Below, one piece after another: positions 47,071 to 59,202 of a DNA stretch of 64,000 bases. Below the pieces are notes generated by a model. It had not been told where the DNA came from. It did not search any database and saw only the letters and a program-made list of their open reading frames with translations. The stretch lies in assembly GCF_029888045.1 (NCBI RefSeq), contig NZ_JARXRN010000025.1, forward strand, positions 1-64,000, written 5' to 3'. The stretch is from Luteimonas rhizosphaericola (GTDB taxonomy: Bacteria > Pseudomonadota > Gammaproteobacteria > Xanthomonadales > Xanthomonadaceae). The translations under genes were made by a program, and so were the position numbers. Positions within the stretch are counted from its first letter, which is position 1. Each line of letters begins with the position of its first letter.

Positions 47071-48216
47071 GGCCACCGTTCCGGCGGTGTCCTCGGGTTC
47101 CGTGGCCGAGGCTTCGGGTGCCGAGGCTTCGGGCAGTTCCAGCACGAAGCTCGCGCCGCCGCCTTCGCGGTCCTCGTAGCGCAGTTCGCCGCCCAGTGCG
47201 CCGACGATCTGGCGTGCCAGCGACAGGCCAAGGCCGGTGGACACCGCATCGGTCGCGCTGTCGCCAGGGCTGGCGCGGAAGAACGGCTTGAACAGCGAGG
47301 ACTGCTGGTCGGCCGGGATGCCCGGGCCGCGGTCTTCCACCCGCACCTGGCGGAAGCCGGGCGCACCGGCCTGCACCGACAGGTCGATGTCGCTGCCGGG
47401 CGCGTACTTGATCGCGTTGCTGATCAGGTTCTCGCACACCTGGCGCAGGACCAGCGGATCGATCGCGACGTCCGCCTCCGACACCGCCAGGATCTGCAGC
47501 CGGGCGCCGCGGTCCTCGAGCTGCAGCGCATAGCGCTGCTCCACCCAGCGCACCAGTTCGCCCAGGCTCGCGCGCGCCGGCCCGGCCTGCGCCTGCGAGC
47601 GTGCGGAGGCCTGGGTCTCGAGGTAGCGGCGGATGTAGCCCAGCGCGTCCTCGGCGCTGTCGCGCACCATCTGCAGGTAGCGCGGCACGCGGTCCTCCCG
47701 CGTCTGGCCGGTGATCAGCAGGTCGCTGGCGAAGAAGATGCTCGTGAGCGGGTTCTTGAGATCGTGCGCGACCAGGTTCACCAGCTCCTGGCGCTCGCGG
47801 GCGACGCGTTCCAGGCGGTCGCGGGTGAGCTTGAGGCCGATGTGCGCCTGCACCCGTGCCAGCAGTTCCTCCGGCATGAACGGCTTGGTCACGTAGTCCA
47901 CCGCGCCCGAATCGAACGCACGCAGCAACAGGTCGCGATCGTGCGCGGCGGTCAGGAACACCACCGGCAGGCCGCGCCAGGCCGGGTTCTCGCGCACTTC
48001 CTGCAGCAGGTCGAAGCCGTCCATGCCGGGCATCATCATGTCCAGCAGCATCAGGTCGGCGGGCTGGCTCTCCAGGCGCTGCAGCGCGTCCTCGCCGCTG
48101 TCGGCGGTGTAGACCGAGTAGCCCCGCCTGGACAGCAGTGCGCTGATGATGCGCAGGTTGGACGGCTGGTCGTCGACGACCAGCACGCGCCCGGCATTGG
48201 GTTTCGAGTTCGGCAT
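47068..48216 (-). CDS. Response regulator-histidine kinase fusion
   Basis: 382 residues: an N-terminal receiver domain (about 10-125; VLVVDDQPSN, phosphoacceptor Asp in LLLDMMMPGMDG, Lys in DYVTKPFMPEEL), a short coiled linker, a HisKA helix with phosphoacceptor His in LVAHDLKNPLTS, and a HATPase_c domain (N-box ENLISNAIKYAPG, G1 VEDRGPGIP, G2 STGLGLSLARQI). There is no membrane segment. The receiver-first order suggests the kinase is controlled by an upstream phosphodonor. An Ala/Glu-rich tail follows (about 365-382). Partners are unknown. Confidence 0.92.
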   Translation of the reverse strand: MPNSKPNAGRVLVVDDQPSNLRIISALLSRRGYSVYTADSGEDALQRLESQPADLMLLDMMMPGMDGFDLLQEVRENPAWRGLPVVFLTAAHDRDLLLRAFDSGAVDYVTKPFMPEELLARVQAHIGLKLTRDRLERVARERQELVNLVAHDLKNPLTSIFFASDLLITGQTREDRVPRYLQMVRDSAEDALGYIRRYLETQASARSQAQAGPARASLGELVRWVEQRYALQLEDRGARLQILAVSEADVAIDPLVLRQVCENLISNAIKYAPGSDIDLSVQAGAPGFRQVRVEDRGPGIPADQQSSLFKPFFRASPGDSATDAVSTGLGLSLARQIVGALGGELRYEDREGGGASFVLELPEASAPEASATEPEDTAGTVA

Positions 48217-48324
48217 GCGCCCCGGCGGTTCCTGCGTGGATCCCCGTTGCCGGCGGTGGCAACCTGGGCAGGAAACGTTACCAGACCGCTCAGGCCCCGG
48301 GAATCCGCGGCGGGCGCGGCGCGT

Positions 48325-48882
48325 TCACTCTGGTTCCCCGCGGGCGTCGTCGAGCCGCCGCCAGTCGCCCGGCGCGAGCGCGTCGAGCGTGTGCGCGCCG
48401 ATCGCGATCCGCACCAGGCGCAGGGTGGGCAGGCCGACCGCGGCCGTCATGCGCCGCACCTGCCGGTTGCGGCCTTCGCGGATGCGCAGCCGTAGCCAGG
48501 CGTCGGGCACGGTCTTGCGCATGCGTACCGGGGGATCGCGCGGCCACAGGTCGGGCGGATCGATCGCCTCGGCCTCGGCCGGGCGGGTGGGGCCGTCGCG
48601 CAGCGCCACGCCCTGCCGCAGCGCCGCCAGCTGCGCCGGCGCCGGCGTGCCTTCCACCTGCACCAGGTAGGTCTTGGGCAGCTTGTGACGCGGGTCGGTG
48701 ATGCGGTGCGCCAGCGCGCCGTCGTCGGTCAGCAGCAGCAGGCCTTCGCTGTCGTGGTCGAGTCGCCCGGCGGGATAGACCTGCGGCGGCAGCCCGAACG
48801 CCGCCAGCGTCGGCCGCGGCGGCGTGCTGCGGTCGGTGAACTGGCACAGCACGCCGTAGGGCTTGTTGAAGGCGATCAGCAT
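48325..48882 (-). CDS. rluE: 23S rRNA pseudouridine synthase RluE-like
   Basis: 185 residues of the RsuA/RluE family without an S4 domain. The catalytic Asp is in the [17 protein letters not shown] motif; other family segments are [24 protein letters not shown] and [19 protein letters not shown]. RluE makes pseudouridine 2457 in 23S rRNA of E. coli. ATG 48882 gives the family N-terminus [10 protein letters not shown]. Confidence 0.92.
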   Translation of the reverse strand: MLIAFNKPYGVLCQFTDRSTPPRPTLAAFGLPPQVYPAGRLDHDSEGLLLLTDDGALAHRITDPRHKLPKTYLVQVEGTPAPAQLAALRQGVALRDGPTRPAEAEAIDPPDLWPRDPPVRMRKTVPDAWLRLRIREGRNRQVRRMTAAVGLPTLRLVRIAIGAHTLDALAPGDWRRLDDARGEPE

Positions 48883-49239
48883 GGTGTCAGGACGGCGAGC
48901 GATTGCGGCTGTGCGCACGACAGGCTGGCGGCGCGGGTGCCGACGCTCAATGGAAGAAGGATGACAGCGAGGGCCGCTGCGGTCGCGTTGCGCGCGGCCC
49001 GCACGACGTGCGCGTACGACTGCTGGCGGCGATCTGCCGCCGCCACTGGACAGGCGCACACTGCGCGGTCACGAAGAGCGCCGGACGCGACCCGTGCGTC
49101 GCCCGCGTGTGCGCGGGCGGTCAACCGGCCGGACGCGGGCGATGGACGGGACATCGCCCGTGGTGGTGCAGCGGAAGCGAAAGCGGGCGACGGAGCGCGT
49201 ATCACCCGCGGGCGCGGTGGCAGACCGTCGCCCTGCGGG
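48883..49239. other. Intergenic stretch without a supported gene
   Basis: 357 bases between rluE and the exported methyltransferase gene. A minus-strand frame ending at 48876 has a hydrophobic patch but no ribosome-binding site and no convincing protein-like composition. No terminator or RNA gene was recognised. Confidence 0.5.
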
Positions 49240-50121
49240 TCATTCGCCGGCCGACTTCACGAACCGCAGCGTCATGCGGTCGCTTTCGCCGATGGCGGCG
49301 TACTTCGCCGCGTCCTCCGGATCGTGGTTGTTGCCCGGCGGCAGCGTCCACACGCCGTTGGGGTGGTCCTTGGTGTCCTTCGGGTTGGCGTTGACCTCGC
49401 TCTTGGCGTCCAGCCTGAAACCGGCGGCCTCGGCCATCGCGATCACCTGCGCCTCGCCGACGTAACCCGACTTGTCGTCGGCGGGCACGTCGGTGGCCGC
49501 GCGATGTTCGACCACGCCCAGCACGCCGCCCGGCTTGAGCACGTCGAAGAAGCCCTTGAACATGCCTTCGGCCTGGCCGCTGCCGCGCCAGTTGTGGACG
49601 TTGCGGAAGGTCACCACCAGGTCGGCCGAACCGGGCGCACCGAACACCGGCGCCTTCGGATCGTAGGCGACCGTGGTGGCGGCATCGAACTGCGCCGGGG
49701 CGGCTTCGAACTTCTTCGCCAGCGCGTCCTTGCCGCGCTGCTGGTAGTCGCGGCCGCGGCCTTCGGGCAGCGCGGCCGGGTCGACGATCGCGGCGACATA
49801 GGTGCCGTTGCCGCGCAGGTAGGGCGCCAGGATCTCGGTGTACCAGCCGCCGCCGGGGGTGACCTCGACCACGGTCTGGCCGGGCTTGAGGCCGAAGAAG
49901 GTCAGCGTTTCGGCCGGGTGGCGGTAGGCGTCGCGGGCGCGGTGCTCGGCGCTGCGCCAGTTGCCGGCGATCGCCGCGGCCAGCGCCGCGTCCGGCTGGG
50001 CCGCTTCGGCGCCGGCTGCCGGGGTGTGGTCGTCGGCGACGGCCGCCAGCCCGGTGGCGGACAGCGCCAGGGCGAGCAGGGAGGCGGTCAACAGGCGGGG
50101 AGCGGTCTGGAAGCGGCGCAT
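49240..50121 (-). CDS. Exported class I SAM-dependent methyltransferase-like protein
   Basis: 293 residues from ATG 50121, with a clear Sec signal peptide (about 1-30; RLLTASLLALALSATGLAAV). The mature part is a Rossmann-type methyltransferase domain: motif I VVEVTPGGGWYTEILAPYL, a post-I acidic stretch, and VVTFRNVHNW and VLKPGGVLGVVEHRAA as motifs IV-VI. This is a known proteobacterial family of exported methyltransferase-like proteins. Because SAM is not known to be available in the periplasm, the real activity is unclear. Confidence 0.8.
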   Translation of the reverse strand: MRRFQTAPRLLTASLLALALSATGLAAVADDHTPAAGAEAAQPDAALAAAIAGNWRSAEHRARDAYRHPAETLTFFGLKPGQTVVEVTPGGGWYTEILAPYLRGNGTYVAAIVDPAALPEGRGRDYQQRGKDALAKKFEAAPAQFDAATTVAYDPKAPVFGAPGSADLVVTFRNVHNWRGSGQAEGMFKGFFDVLKPGGVLGVVEHRAATDVPADDKSGYVGEAQVIAMAEAAGFRLDAKSEVNANPKDTKDHPNGVWTLPPGNNHDPEDAAKYAAIGESDRMTLRFVKSAGE

Positions 50122-50179
50122 GGTGGACTCCGGGCGGAAACGGGACGCCAAGCCTGCCACATCGCCGCCGCACGCGGCG

Positions 50180-51079
50180 TCACGCCTCGTCGGCGGCCAC
50201 GTGCCTGGCGTGCTCGCGCGCCTGCGCGTGCAGCCACTCGCGGAACACCTGGAAGCTGCCGTGCGACCGCGAGCGTTCCGGATACACCAGCCAGTGGCCG
50301 GCCGCGGTCCGCAGCCGCTGCCGCGACAGCGCCACCAGCTGCCCCGATTCGAGCAGCAGGCGCGCGCGCGTGAGCCGGCCCAGCGCCACGCCCACGCCCC
50401 CGAGCGCGGCGCGGTGGTGCGCTTCGGTGTCGTCGAGCATGGCCACGTAGCGGGCCGGCGGCGGCTGCCCGACCAGTTCGAACCAGCGCTTCCACTGCCC
50501 GTCCGGATCGCCCACCAGCGGCCACTGCGACAACGGCGCCGCGTCCACCCCGCCCATGCGTTCGACCAGCGCCGGGTTGGCCATCGGCACCAGCCATTCG
50601 TCGAACAGGTGCTCGGCGATCGTGCCCGGCCATTCGCCGCGGCCCACGCGCAGGGCGGCGTCGATCTCCGGGTCGCGCACGAAATCGGCCACGGCCTCGG
50701 TCGACTGCAGGTTGATCTCGATCGTCGGGTGGGCGGCCAGGAATCCGGACAGCCGCGGCACCAGCCAGGCCGAGGCCATCGACGGCAGCGCGCTGACCGA
50801 CAGCACGTTGCCGCGCGGCGCCGCGAACGGGTGCAGGGCTTCGGCGATCGCGTCCAGGTGCGGGCCGATGCGCTCCAGCAGCCGCTCGCCGTCGGGCGTC
50901 GCGGTGACGCCGCGCGCGCCGCGCACCAGCAGGGGATAGCCCAGGCGCTGCTCCAGCGCGCGCATCTGGTGGCTCAGCGCGCTGACGGTCAGGTGCATCG
51001 ACTCGGCGGCGCGGGTCAGGTTGCCGTGCCGGACCGCGGCCACGAAGCCCTGCAGCGCATGCAGCGGGGGACGGGACAT
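50180..51079 (-). CDS. LysR-family transcriptional regulator (GcvA-like)
   Basis: 299 residues from ATG 51079. Winged helix-turn-helix (about 4-62; LHALQGFVAAVRHGNLTRAA, HLTVSALSHQMRALEQRLG) and a periplasmic-binding-protein-like effector domain (about 90-295). The segments resemble GcvA/AmpR-type regulators. It is divergent from a 69-residue protein gene with about 100 bases between starts. An inverted repeat CTTGA-N7-TCAAG at 51082-51098 overlaps its own start region and is a candidate T-N11-A site. Confidence 0.9.
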   Translation of the reverse strand: MSRPPLHALQGFVAAVRHGNLTRAAESMHLTVSALSHQMRALEQRLGYPLLVRGARGVTATPDGERLLERIGPHLDAIAEALHPFAAPRGNVLSVSALPSMASAWLVPRLSGFLAAHPTIEINLQSTEAVADFVRDPEIDAALRVGRGEWPGTIAEHLFDEWLVPMANPALVERMGGVDAAPLSQWPLVGDPDGQWKRWFELVGQPPPARYVAMLDDTEAHHRAALGGVGVALGRLTRARLLLESGQLVALSRQRLRTAAGHWLVYPERSRSHGSFQVFREWLHAQAREHARHVAADEA

Positions 51080-51081
51080 GC

Positions 51082-51098
51082 CTTGAGATCCCTTCAAG
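51082..51098. promoter_or_regulatory. Candidate LysR-type binding site
   Basis: CTTGA (51082-51086) and TCAAG (51094-51098) form an inverted repeat with a seven-base centre, fitting the T-N11-A pattern of LysR regulators. It lies directly upstream of the LysR start codon, so autorepression is plausible. Confidence 0.4.
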
Positions 51099-51180
51099 CC
51101 TGTGTTGCGGAAGATTCGCTTTTTCGGCCCGGATCATGCGCCTATGTTTCAAGGCACTCAAGACATGTCGGAGGTGCCCG

Positions 51181-51390
51181 ATGAAGAACATCTACGCCGG
51201 ACTGCTGTTCAACCAGGGACACGTCACCGATCCCGGACTGGCGCGATCGCTCGCCGGGGCACCCGTCGAGACGGACGGTCGCGGTCCGTCCCCCCAGGGC
51301 AGGGACATCGCGCAGGGCGTCCCGGCCGATCGCCCGCGGCGCGGGCTGCGCGCCACCCTTGCGCTGATCCTGCCGCTGCGCGGGCGCTGA
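51181..51390 (+). CDS. Small protein divergent from the LysR gene, unknown function
   Basis: 69 residues ([20 protein letters not shown] start). A perfect GGAGG at 51170-51174 is six bases before ATG 51181. No signal peptide or full transmembrane helix is apparent; the C-terminus has a short hydrophobic run [14 protein letters not shown]. The strong ribosome-binding site and the divergent LysR arrangement support a real gene, probably a target of that regulator. It is too short to assign a family by eye. Confidence 0.6.
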   Translation: MKNIYAGLLFNQGHVTDPGLARSLAGAPVETDGRGPSPQGRDIAQGVPADRPRRGLRATLALILPLRGR

Positions 51391-51497
51391 GCGACCGCCG
51401 CACGATGCGGCGACCGGGTGCGGAGTCGCGGCCCCGGCGCCGTGCGTGGCACGCGCCAGGGCGGCAGAGAATCCCGGCCCTCGCGCGGTGAGCGGCC

Positions 51498-53906
<2,409 letters not shown>

Positions 53907-54029
53907 TCACGCAACTTCGACGTCACATTCACCTCCTAGGCTTGCCCGCCTGCGACGTGGCACCGAACGGGCCTGCATGGCACGGGCCGGGTGTCGCTGC
54001 GCCTTTCTTTCCTCCCCGACGAGACCCGC

Positions 54030-56828
54030 ATGAGCCCGACATCCCGGCGTGCACGCGCCCACACGCCTCGCCCCACGCCCCTGAACCGCGCGATCGCCGC
54101 CCTGCTGGCCGCGGGCGCGGCATGCGTTCCGCTGCAGGCCGCGGCCCAGGACGCGGTGCCCGCCGCCGCGGCCGCGACCGAGCTCGACGCGGTGCGCGTG
54201 AGCGGCAGCTACAGCCGCAGCCTCGACCAGGCGGTCGACCTCAAGCGCGACAACATCGGCTTTTCCGATTCGATCGTCGCCACCGACGTGGTCGATTTCC
54301 CCGAGCAGAACCTGGCCGAGGCGCTGCAGCGCATGCCCGGCGTGACCATCGAGCGCAATAAGGGCCTGGGCACGGCTGTCAACGTGCGCGGGCTGCCGTC
54401 CGAGTACACCCACGTGTCGATCAATGACCTGGCCACCGCCTCGGGCAGCGGCGGGCGCGACGTGGAGTTCGACATCTTCGCCTCCGAGATCATCCAGCAG
54501 GTCACGGTGCAGAAGTCGCCCACCGCCGCGCACGAGGAAGGCGGCATCGCCGGCTCGGTGCAGATCTCGACCGCGCGGCCGTTCGACTACAGCGAGCGCA
54601 AGCTGGTGCTCTCCGCCGAGGGCGCGCACAACTCCATCTCCGGCGAGACCGATCCCAAGGCCTCGTTCCTCGCCAGCGACACCCGCGGCGACTGGGGCGC
54701 GCTGGTGTCGTTCTCCGCCGGCAGGCGCACCAACCGCACCGACGCGAACTCGGGCATCAACTTCCGCCCGCTGTCGCGCTTCCTCGGCGCCTCCGGCGAG
54801 CGCGGCGAGCAGGCGCAGGCGGTGCTCGAGCGCGACACGGGCGTGGTCATCGCCGACCGCACCGATCCCGGCGAGACCGACCTGATCGTGTTCCAGGACA
54901 AGGTCGGCGACCGCGTGTTTCTCAATGAACAGGAGAAGTGGGGCGCCACCGCCTCGCTGCAATACCGGCCCGGCAACCGTTTCAGCCTGACCTTCGACGC
55001 CCTGGTCGGCGCCTACGACACCACCGAGGACGAGTACGACGCCGCCGCGTACTCGGCCTCCAGCCGCAGCACGCTCGACACCGTCCACGAATACGACGAC
55101 ACCACCCTGGCCGGGCAGGGCATCGTGGTGCTGCGCGACGTGTCCTACACCGCGACCCAGCACGAGTTCCTGAGCAAGGAGCGCATCGGCGAGAACGACT
55201 ACCGCCAGTACAGCCTGGCGATGGACTGGATGGGCGAGCGCTGGAGCGTCGATGCCCTGGCCGGCTACTCGGGCGCCGACAAGCGGCTCGACTACGCCAA
55301 CCTCAAGCACGTGGCCTACGCGCCCTCGCGCACGCGCTGGACGGCCACCGGCGGCGAGACCATCCCCAGCGCCGATCCGGACACCATCGACATGTACGAC
55401 GCGCCCGAACGCTACCTGTTCGAGGCCTACGAGACCACGCTCGAACAGATCAGCGACGACAAGTACGCCGCGCAGGTGAACGCGCGCCGGTCGCTGGACC
55501 TGGCGTTCCTGCCCGCGCTGCACGCGATCCAGTTCGGCGCGCGCCACACCGACAAGTCCAAGGAGCGCGAGCGCGGCGTGCTCAACATCCACGGCCCGGG
55601 GCCGGGCGACACCTCGTGGGCCGGCGTGCGCACCCTGGCCGACAGCGAGCTGCGTCCGATCGGATCGCTGGTGCCCGGCGGCCACTACCGCGCGCGCGAG
55701 CTCGACTGGGCCCAGGTCTCCAACGACTACGCGCGGGCCACCTTCCGCTATCCCGGCTTCGCCACCCCGTTCCAGGAAGGCGAGTACTACCGCGTCGACG
55801 AGGAGGCCACGAGCGTGTACGCGATGGCCGATTTCGCCTTCGACCTCGGCCCGGTGCCGGTCTCGCTCAACGCCGGCCTGCGCTACGTGGACACCTCGGT
55901 GGTTTCGTTCGGCTACCACCCGGTGCAGAACCCCGACGGCACGCCGGGCTTCACCGAGGACCCGGTGTCGCAGTCGGGCGGGTATTCCAACGTGCTGCCG
56001 TCGCTCAACACGACCGCCGAACTCGCCGACGGCCTGCTGCTGCGCGCCGCGGCCTCCGAGACCCTGATGCGCCCGGCGCTCACCGACCTGGCCTACAAGC
56101 GCACCGCCAGCTGGAGCTCGTTCCGCTTCACCGACGGCAATCCGGGCCTGGAGCCCACGCAGGCCGAGCAGTGGGAGCTGGGCCTGGAGAAATACTTCGA
56201 CAACGGCGGCCTGCTGGCGGCCTCGTACTTCCAGAAGACGATCGAGGGCGTGGTGATCAACGCGCTCACCGGGGTGGTGCCGGACGTGGCGGTGTACAAC
56301 GCCAACGGCACGCTCAACGGCTACTTCGACTTCGACGTCTACCAGCCGGTCAACGCCAGCGGCTCCTACGACGTCGACGGCTTCGAGCTGATCGCGCACC
56401 TGCCGCTGGAATCGGTGCACCGCTCGCTCGAGGGCTTCGGCGTCAACGCCAACTACACCTCGCTCAGCAGTTCGCTGGCCGGCGAATCCGCGCTCGACAT
56501 CCAGACCCCGATGCCGGGGCTGGCCGAGAAAACCTGGAACCTGACCCTGTACTACGACAACGAGCGCTTCGACGCCCGCGTCTCGCACAACCACAAGGGC
56601 GACTACGTCGAGAGCCTGGGCTACAACATGTATCCGATCTGGCGCGAAGCCTACGGCCAGACCGACATCTCGATCGGCTACCGCGTGGCGGACAACATCA
56701 AGCTCAGCCTCAAGGGCATCAACATCACCGACGAGGCCACCACCGGCTACACCATGGACCCGTCGTTCCCGACCATGTACGAGCTGTCGGGCCGGCGGAT
56801 CAGCCTCGGCGTGCGGATCGAGTTCTGA
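54030..56828 (+). CDS. TonB-dependent outer-membrane receptor
   Basis: 932 residues with a signal peptide (about 1-40; LLAAGAACVPLQAAAQ), a TonB-box-like ELDAVRVSGSYSRSL, a plug domain (DFPEQNLAEALQRMPGVTIE, VNVRGLPSEYTHVSINDLAT, FDIFASEIIQQVTVQKSPTA) and a long barrel ending GRRISLGVRIEF with the usual terminal Phe. The plug motifs place it with the large Caulobacter/Xanthomonas-type receptors, often used for carbohydrates or complex nutrients. A metallophosphoesterase gene begins just after its stop codon, so the pair may take up a phosphorylated compound. ATG 53991 would add 13 residues. Confidence 0.92.
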   Translation: MSPTSRRARAHTPRPTPLNRAIAALLAAGAACVPLQAAAQDAVPAAAAATELDAVRVSGSYSRSLDQAVDLKRDNIGFSDSIVATDVVDFPEQNLAEALQRMPGVTIERNKGLGTAVNVRGLPSEYTHVSINDLATASGSGGRDVEFDIFASEIIQQVTVQKSPTAAHEEGGIAGSVQISTARPFDYSERKLVLSAEGAHNSISGETDPKASFLASDTRGDWGALVSFSAGRRTNRTDANSGINFRPLSRFLGASGERGEQAQAVLERDTGVVIADRTDPGETDLIVFQDKVGDRVFLNEQEKWGATASLQYRPGNRFSLTFDALVGAYDTTEDEYDAAAYSASSRSTLDTVHEYDDTTLAGQGIVVLRDVSYTATQHEFLSKERIGENDYRQYSLAMDWMGERWSVDALAGYSGADKRLDYANLKHVAYAPSRTRWTATGGETIPSADPDTIDMYDAPERYLFEAYETTLEQISDDKYAAQVNARRSLDLAFLPALHAIQFGARHTDKSKERERGVLNIHGPGPGDTSWAGVRTLADSELRPIGSLVPGGHYRARELDWAQVSNDYARATFRYPGFATPFQEGEYYRVDEEATSVYAMADFAFDLGPVPVSLNAGLRYVDTSVVSFGYHPVQNPDGTPGFTEDPVSQSGGYSNVLPSLNTTAELADGLLLRAAASETLMRPALTDLAYKRTASWSSFRFTDGNPGLEPTQAEQWELGLEKYFDNGGLLAASYFQKTIEGVVINALTGVVPDVAVYNANGTLNGYFDFDVYQPVNASGSYDVDGFELIAHLPLESVHRSLEGFGVNANYTSLSSSLAGESALDIQTPMPGLAEKTWNLTLYYDNERFDARVSHNHKGDYVESLGYNMYPIWREAYGQTDISIGYRVADNIKLSLKGINITDEATTGYTMDPSFPTMYELSGRRISLGVRIEF

Positions 56829-56856
56829 CCCGGTGGTCCGGCGCAGGCACGGCCGC

Positions 56857-59043
56857 ATGATCCCGCGCCTGCGCCGCGCCGCGGTGGCCGGCGCGGCCGC
56901 GCTGTCGCTCGCGCTCTCCGGGTGCGCCTCCGCCGAGGTCGCGGCGGTGGGCGCGGACGCGGACGCGCTTGCACCGGCGCCGAGCGCGTCGCCGCGGCAC
57001 GCGCCGCTGCGGATCGCGTTCATGCCCGACGTGCACTTCCATGACGTCTACGGCGACTTCCCGGACGGGACGTTCGACGGCCTGGTGAATCCGCGCAACG
57101 GCCGCCGCGCGACCATCCGCACGATGCAGGCACAGCTGGCCTCGACGCGCCTGTTCAACGAGAACCACTTCGCCTTCCTCGCCGCGCTCGACGACGCGGT
57201 GGCGCGCGGCGCGACCCATGTCGCCCTGCCGGGCGATTTCTCCGACGACGGCCAACCGGTGCACATGCGTGGGCTGGTCGCGATCCTCGACCGCTATGCG
57301 GCCGAACACGGGCTGGTGTTCCTGGCCACGCCCGGCAACCACGACCCGGTGCGCCCCTTCGACCGGCCCGGCGGCAAGCCCGACTGGCTCGGCCGCGACC
57401 CGCGCACCGGCCGGGTCGGCGCGCAGGCGGTCTACAGCCGCGGCGGCAACGCCGACTGCAGCGCCCTGTACCCGGGCGAACACGCCCGCCGCGGCGCGAC
57501 GGTCTGCACCGAGCAGGTGCGCACCCTGGGCCACGCCGGCATCACCGGCATGCTCGCGGGGCACGGGTTCATGCCGCGGCCCGGGGACCGCTACTTCGAG
57601 ACGCCGTACGGCTCCCGCGACGTGGCCGGCTACCGCTTCGAAACCGCCCTGCGCGAGGCCGACTGGACGCGCCGCCGGCACCGGATCTGCGGCGAGGCGA
57701 CGGCGGACGCGGACGCGCCCCGCGGCCAACGCTGGTGCCGGCAGGTGCCCGACGCCACCTATCTGGTCGAACCGGTCGACGGCGTCTGGCTGGTGGCGCT
57801 GGACGCGAACGTCTACGTGCCCACCGGGCCGGACGAGTTCACCGGTTCGGGCGGCCAGGGCTTCGACGCGATGCTGGTGCACCGTCCGCACGTGGTCGCC
57901 TGGCTGCGCGACGTGGTCGCGCGCGGCGCGCGCCTGGGCAAGCAGGTGGTGGCCTTCAGCCACTTCCCGATGGGCGAGTACTACAACGGCGCGTCCGACG
58001 CGATCGCGCAACTGCTGGGGCCGGAGGCGATGCAGCTGCAGCGGCGGCCCGCGGACGCCACCACGCGCATGCTGGCGGACACCGGCCTGCGCCTGCACGT
58101 GGGCGGGCACATGCACTTCAACGACCTGGGGCGCCACCCGGCGAGCGACGGCGGCGCGCTGTTCAACCTGCAGGCGCCGTCGCTGGCGGCGCACGTGCCG
58201 GGCTACACGCTGATGACGCTGCATGGCGGCGGCCAGGTCGAGGTCGAGACCGTGCGCCTGGCGCAGGTGCCGCGCTTCGACGAACTGTTCGACCTGTACC
58301 GCGCCGAATACGACCAGGCGCCGGCGCCGCCGTGGGAGCGCTCGATCCTCGACGCGCGCGACTACGGCGAGTTCACCTGCCGCACGTTCGACCAGCTGGT
58401 GCGTCGGCGGCTCCTGCAGGCGTGGTCGTGCGGGATGCGCGAACTGGTGCAGAGCCCGCTGACCGGCGCCGACCTGCTGGTGCTGTCGCAGCTGCGCACC
58501 CGCATCCCGGTGGGTGGGCCGGGCTCGCTGCCGGGCGGCGGCGGGTTCTCGTCCGCCTTCCTCGAGTGTCCGGGCATCGCGCCGACGCCCACGGCACCGG
58601 CACCGCTGGACGCCGACTGGCGCCGCGCGGAGGCCGCCGCGCGCGCGCTGGCCGCCGCGCGCGGGCTGCGCCTGGAGGACTTCGCCCGGTGGCAGGCGCT
58701 GGACCTGGCGACCGACGTGCTGCGCGTGGCCAATGCCGGCGACCTGGCCTTCGACGAGATCACCGTCGCGCGCGCCAGCCAGTACGCGGTGCTGGCGCGG
58801 GCGCTGGCCGGCGCGGACGGGGACGCGGATACCGGCCGCGTCCGCGCCGACGACACCCCGGGCGGTATGGTGCGTGCACGCATCGGCCCGCTGATGGCGA
58901 TCCTGCGCATCCTGGCCGAGGGCGCGCCGGCGCGACACGTCCGGCTCGACCTGGCGGACGGTGCCATGCAGGAACTGGTCGCACGCCCCGCCTCGCTGCG
59001 CGCGCTGCTGGACGAACCCGCGGGCACGCCGCCAGCGCGATAG
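56857..59043 (+). CDS. Metallophosphoesterase lipoprotein
   Basis: 728 residues from ATG 56857 (GTG 56833 is an alternative, four bases past the receptor stop). A lipoprotein signal peptide ends at Cys23 (LSLALSGC). The calcineurin-like metal-binding blocks are complete and in order: MPDVHFHD, LPGDFSDDG, TPGNHDP, SHFPMGEY and GGHMHFND. Long insertions between blocks and a C-terminal region of about 270 residues without a recognised domain follow. It probably hydrolyses phosphate esters at the cell surface or in the periplasm. It is translationally close-coupled to the TonB receptor upstream. Confidence 0.88.
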   Translation: MIPRLRRAAVAGAAALSLALSGCASAEVAAVGADADALAPAPSASPRHAPLRIAFMPDVHFHDVYGDFPDGTFDGLVNPRNGRRATIRTMQAQLASTRLFNENHFAFLAALDDAVARGATHVALPGDFSDDGQPVHMRGLVAILDRYAAEHGLVFLATPGNHDPVRPFDRPGGKPDWLGRDPRTGRVGAQAVYSRGGNADCSALYPGEHARRGATVCTEQVRTLGHAGITGMLAGHGFMPRPGDRYFETPYGSRDVAGYRFETALREADWTRRRHRICGEATADADAPRGQRWCRQVPDATYLVEPVDGVWLVALDANVYVPTGPDEFTGSGGQGFDAMLVHRPHVVAWLRDVVARGARLGKQVVAFSHFPMGEYYNGASDAIAQLLGPEAMQLQRRPADATTRMLADTGLRLHVGGHMHFNDLGRHPASDGGALFNLQAPSLAAHVPGYTLMTLHGGGQVEVETVRLAQVPRFDELFDLYRAEYDQAPAPPWERSILDARDYGEFTCRTFDQLVRRRLLQAWSCGMRELVQSPLTGADLLVLSQLRTRIPVGGPGSLPGGGGFSSAFLECPGIAPTPTAPAPLDADWRRAEAAARALAAARGLRLEDFARWQALDLATDVLRVANAGDLAFDEITVARASQYAVLARALAGADGDADTGRVRADDTPGGMVRARIGPLMAILRILAEGAPARHVRLDLADGAMQELVARPASLRALLDEPAGTPPAR

Positions 59044-59089
59044 CGCGGGCGCGCCCCGCGCTCCGCTCGATGCGCGTTGCCCGGATACG

Positions 59090-59115
59090 ACGATCCCCGC
59101 CGCGGCGGGGATCGT
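59090..59115. terminator. Perfect-palindrome hairpin between convergent genes
   Basis: The 26 bases from ACGATCCCCGCC to GGCGGGGATCGT form a perfect palindrome. It lies 46 bases after the metallophosphoesterase stop codon and before the convergent lipoprotein gene, so it could serve both strands. T tracts are short. Confidence 0.6.
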
Positions 59116-59202
59116 TCCGGTGTTGCGGGAAGCGTGCCTCCGGCGCGGCAGCGGCCCTCGCGTGGGAGGGCGCGACGACCGCTGCGACGCGCCGTGCCCC
59201 GG

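Noticed and set aside
48876-49205. 109-codon minus-strand frame with a signal-peptide-like patch
   Set aside because: No ribosome-binding site, overlap with the rluE start, and composition like random GC-rich DNA.
53907-57023. 1038-codon minus-strand open frame opposite the TonB receptor
   Set aside because: The plus-strand receptor has a signal peptide, plug and barrel motifs; the antisense product has no recognisable domain.
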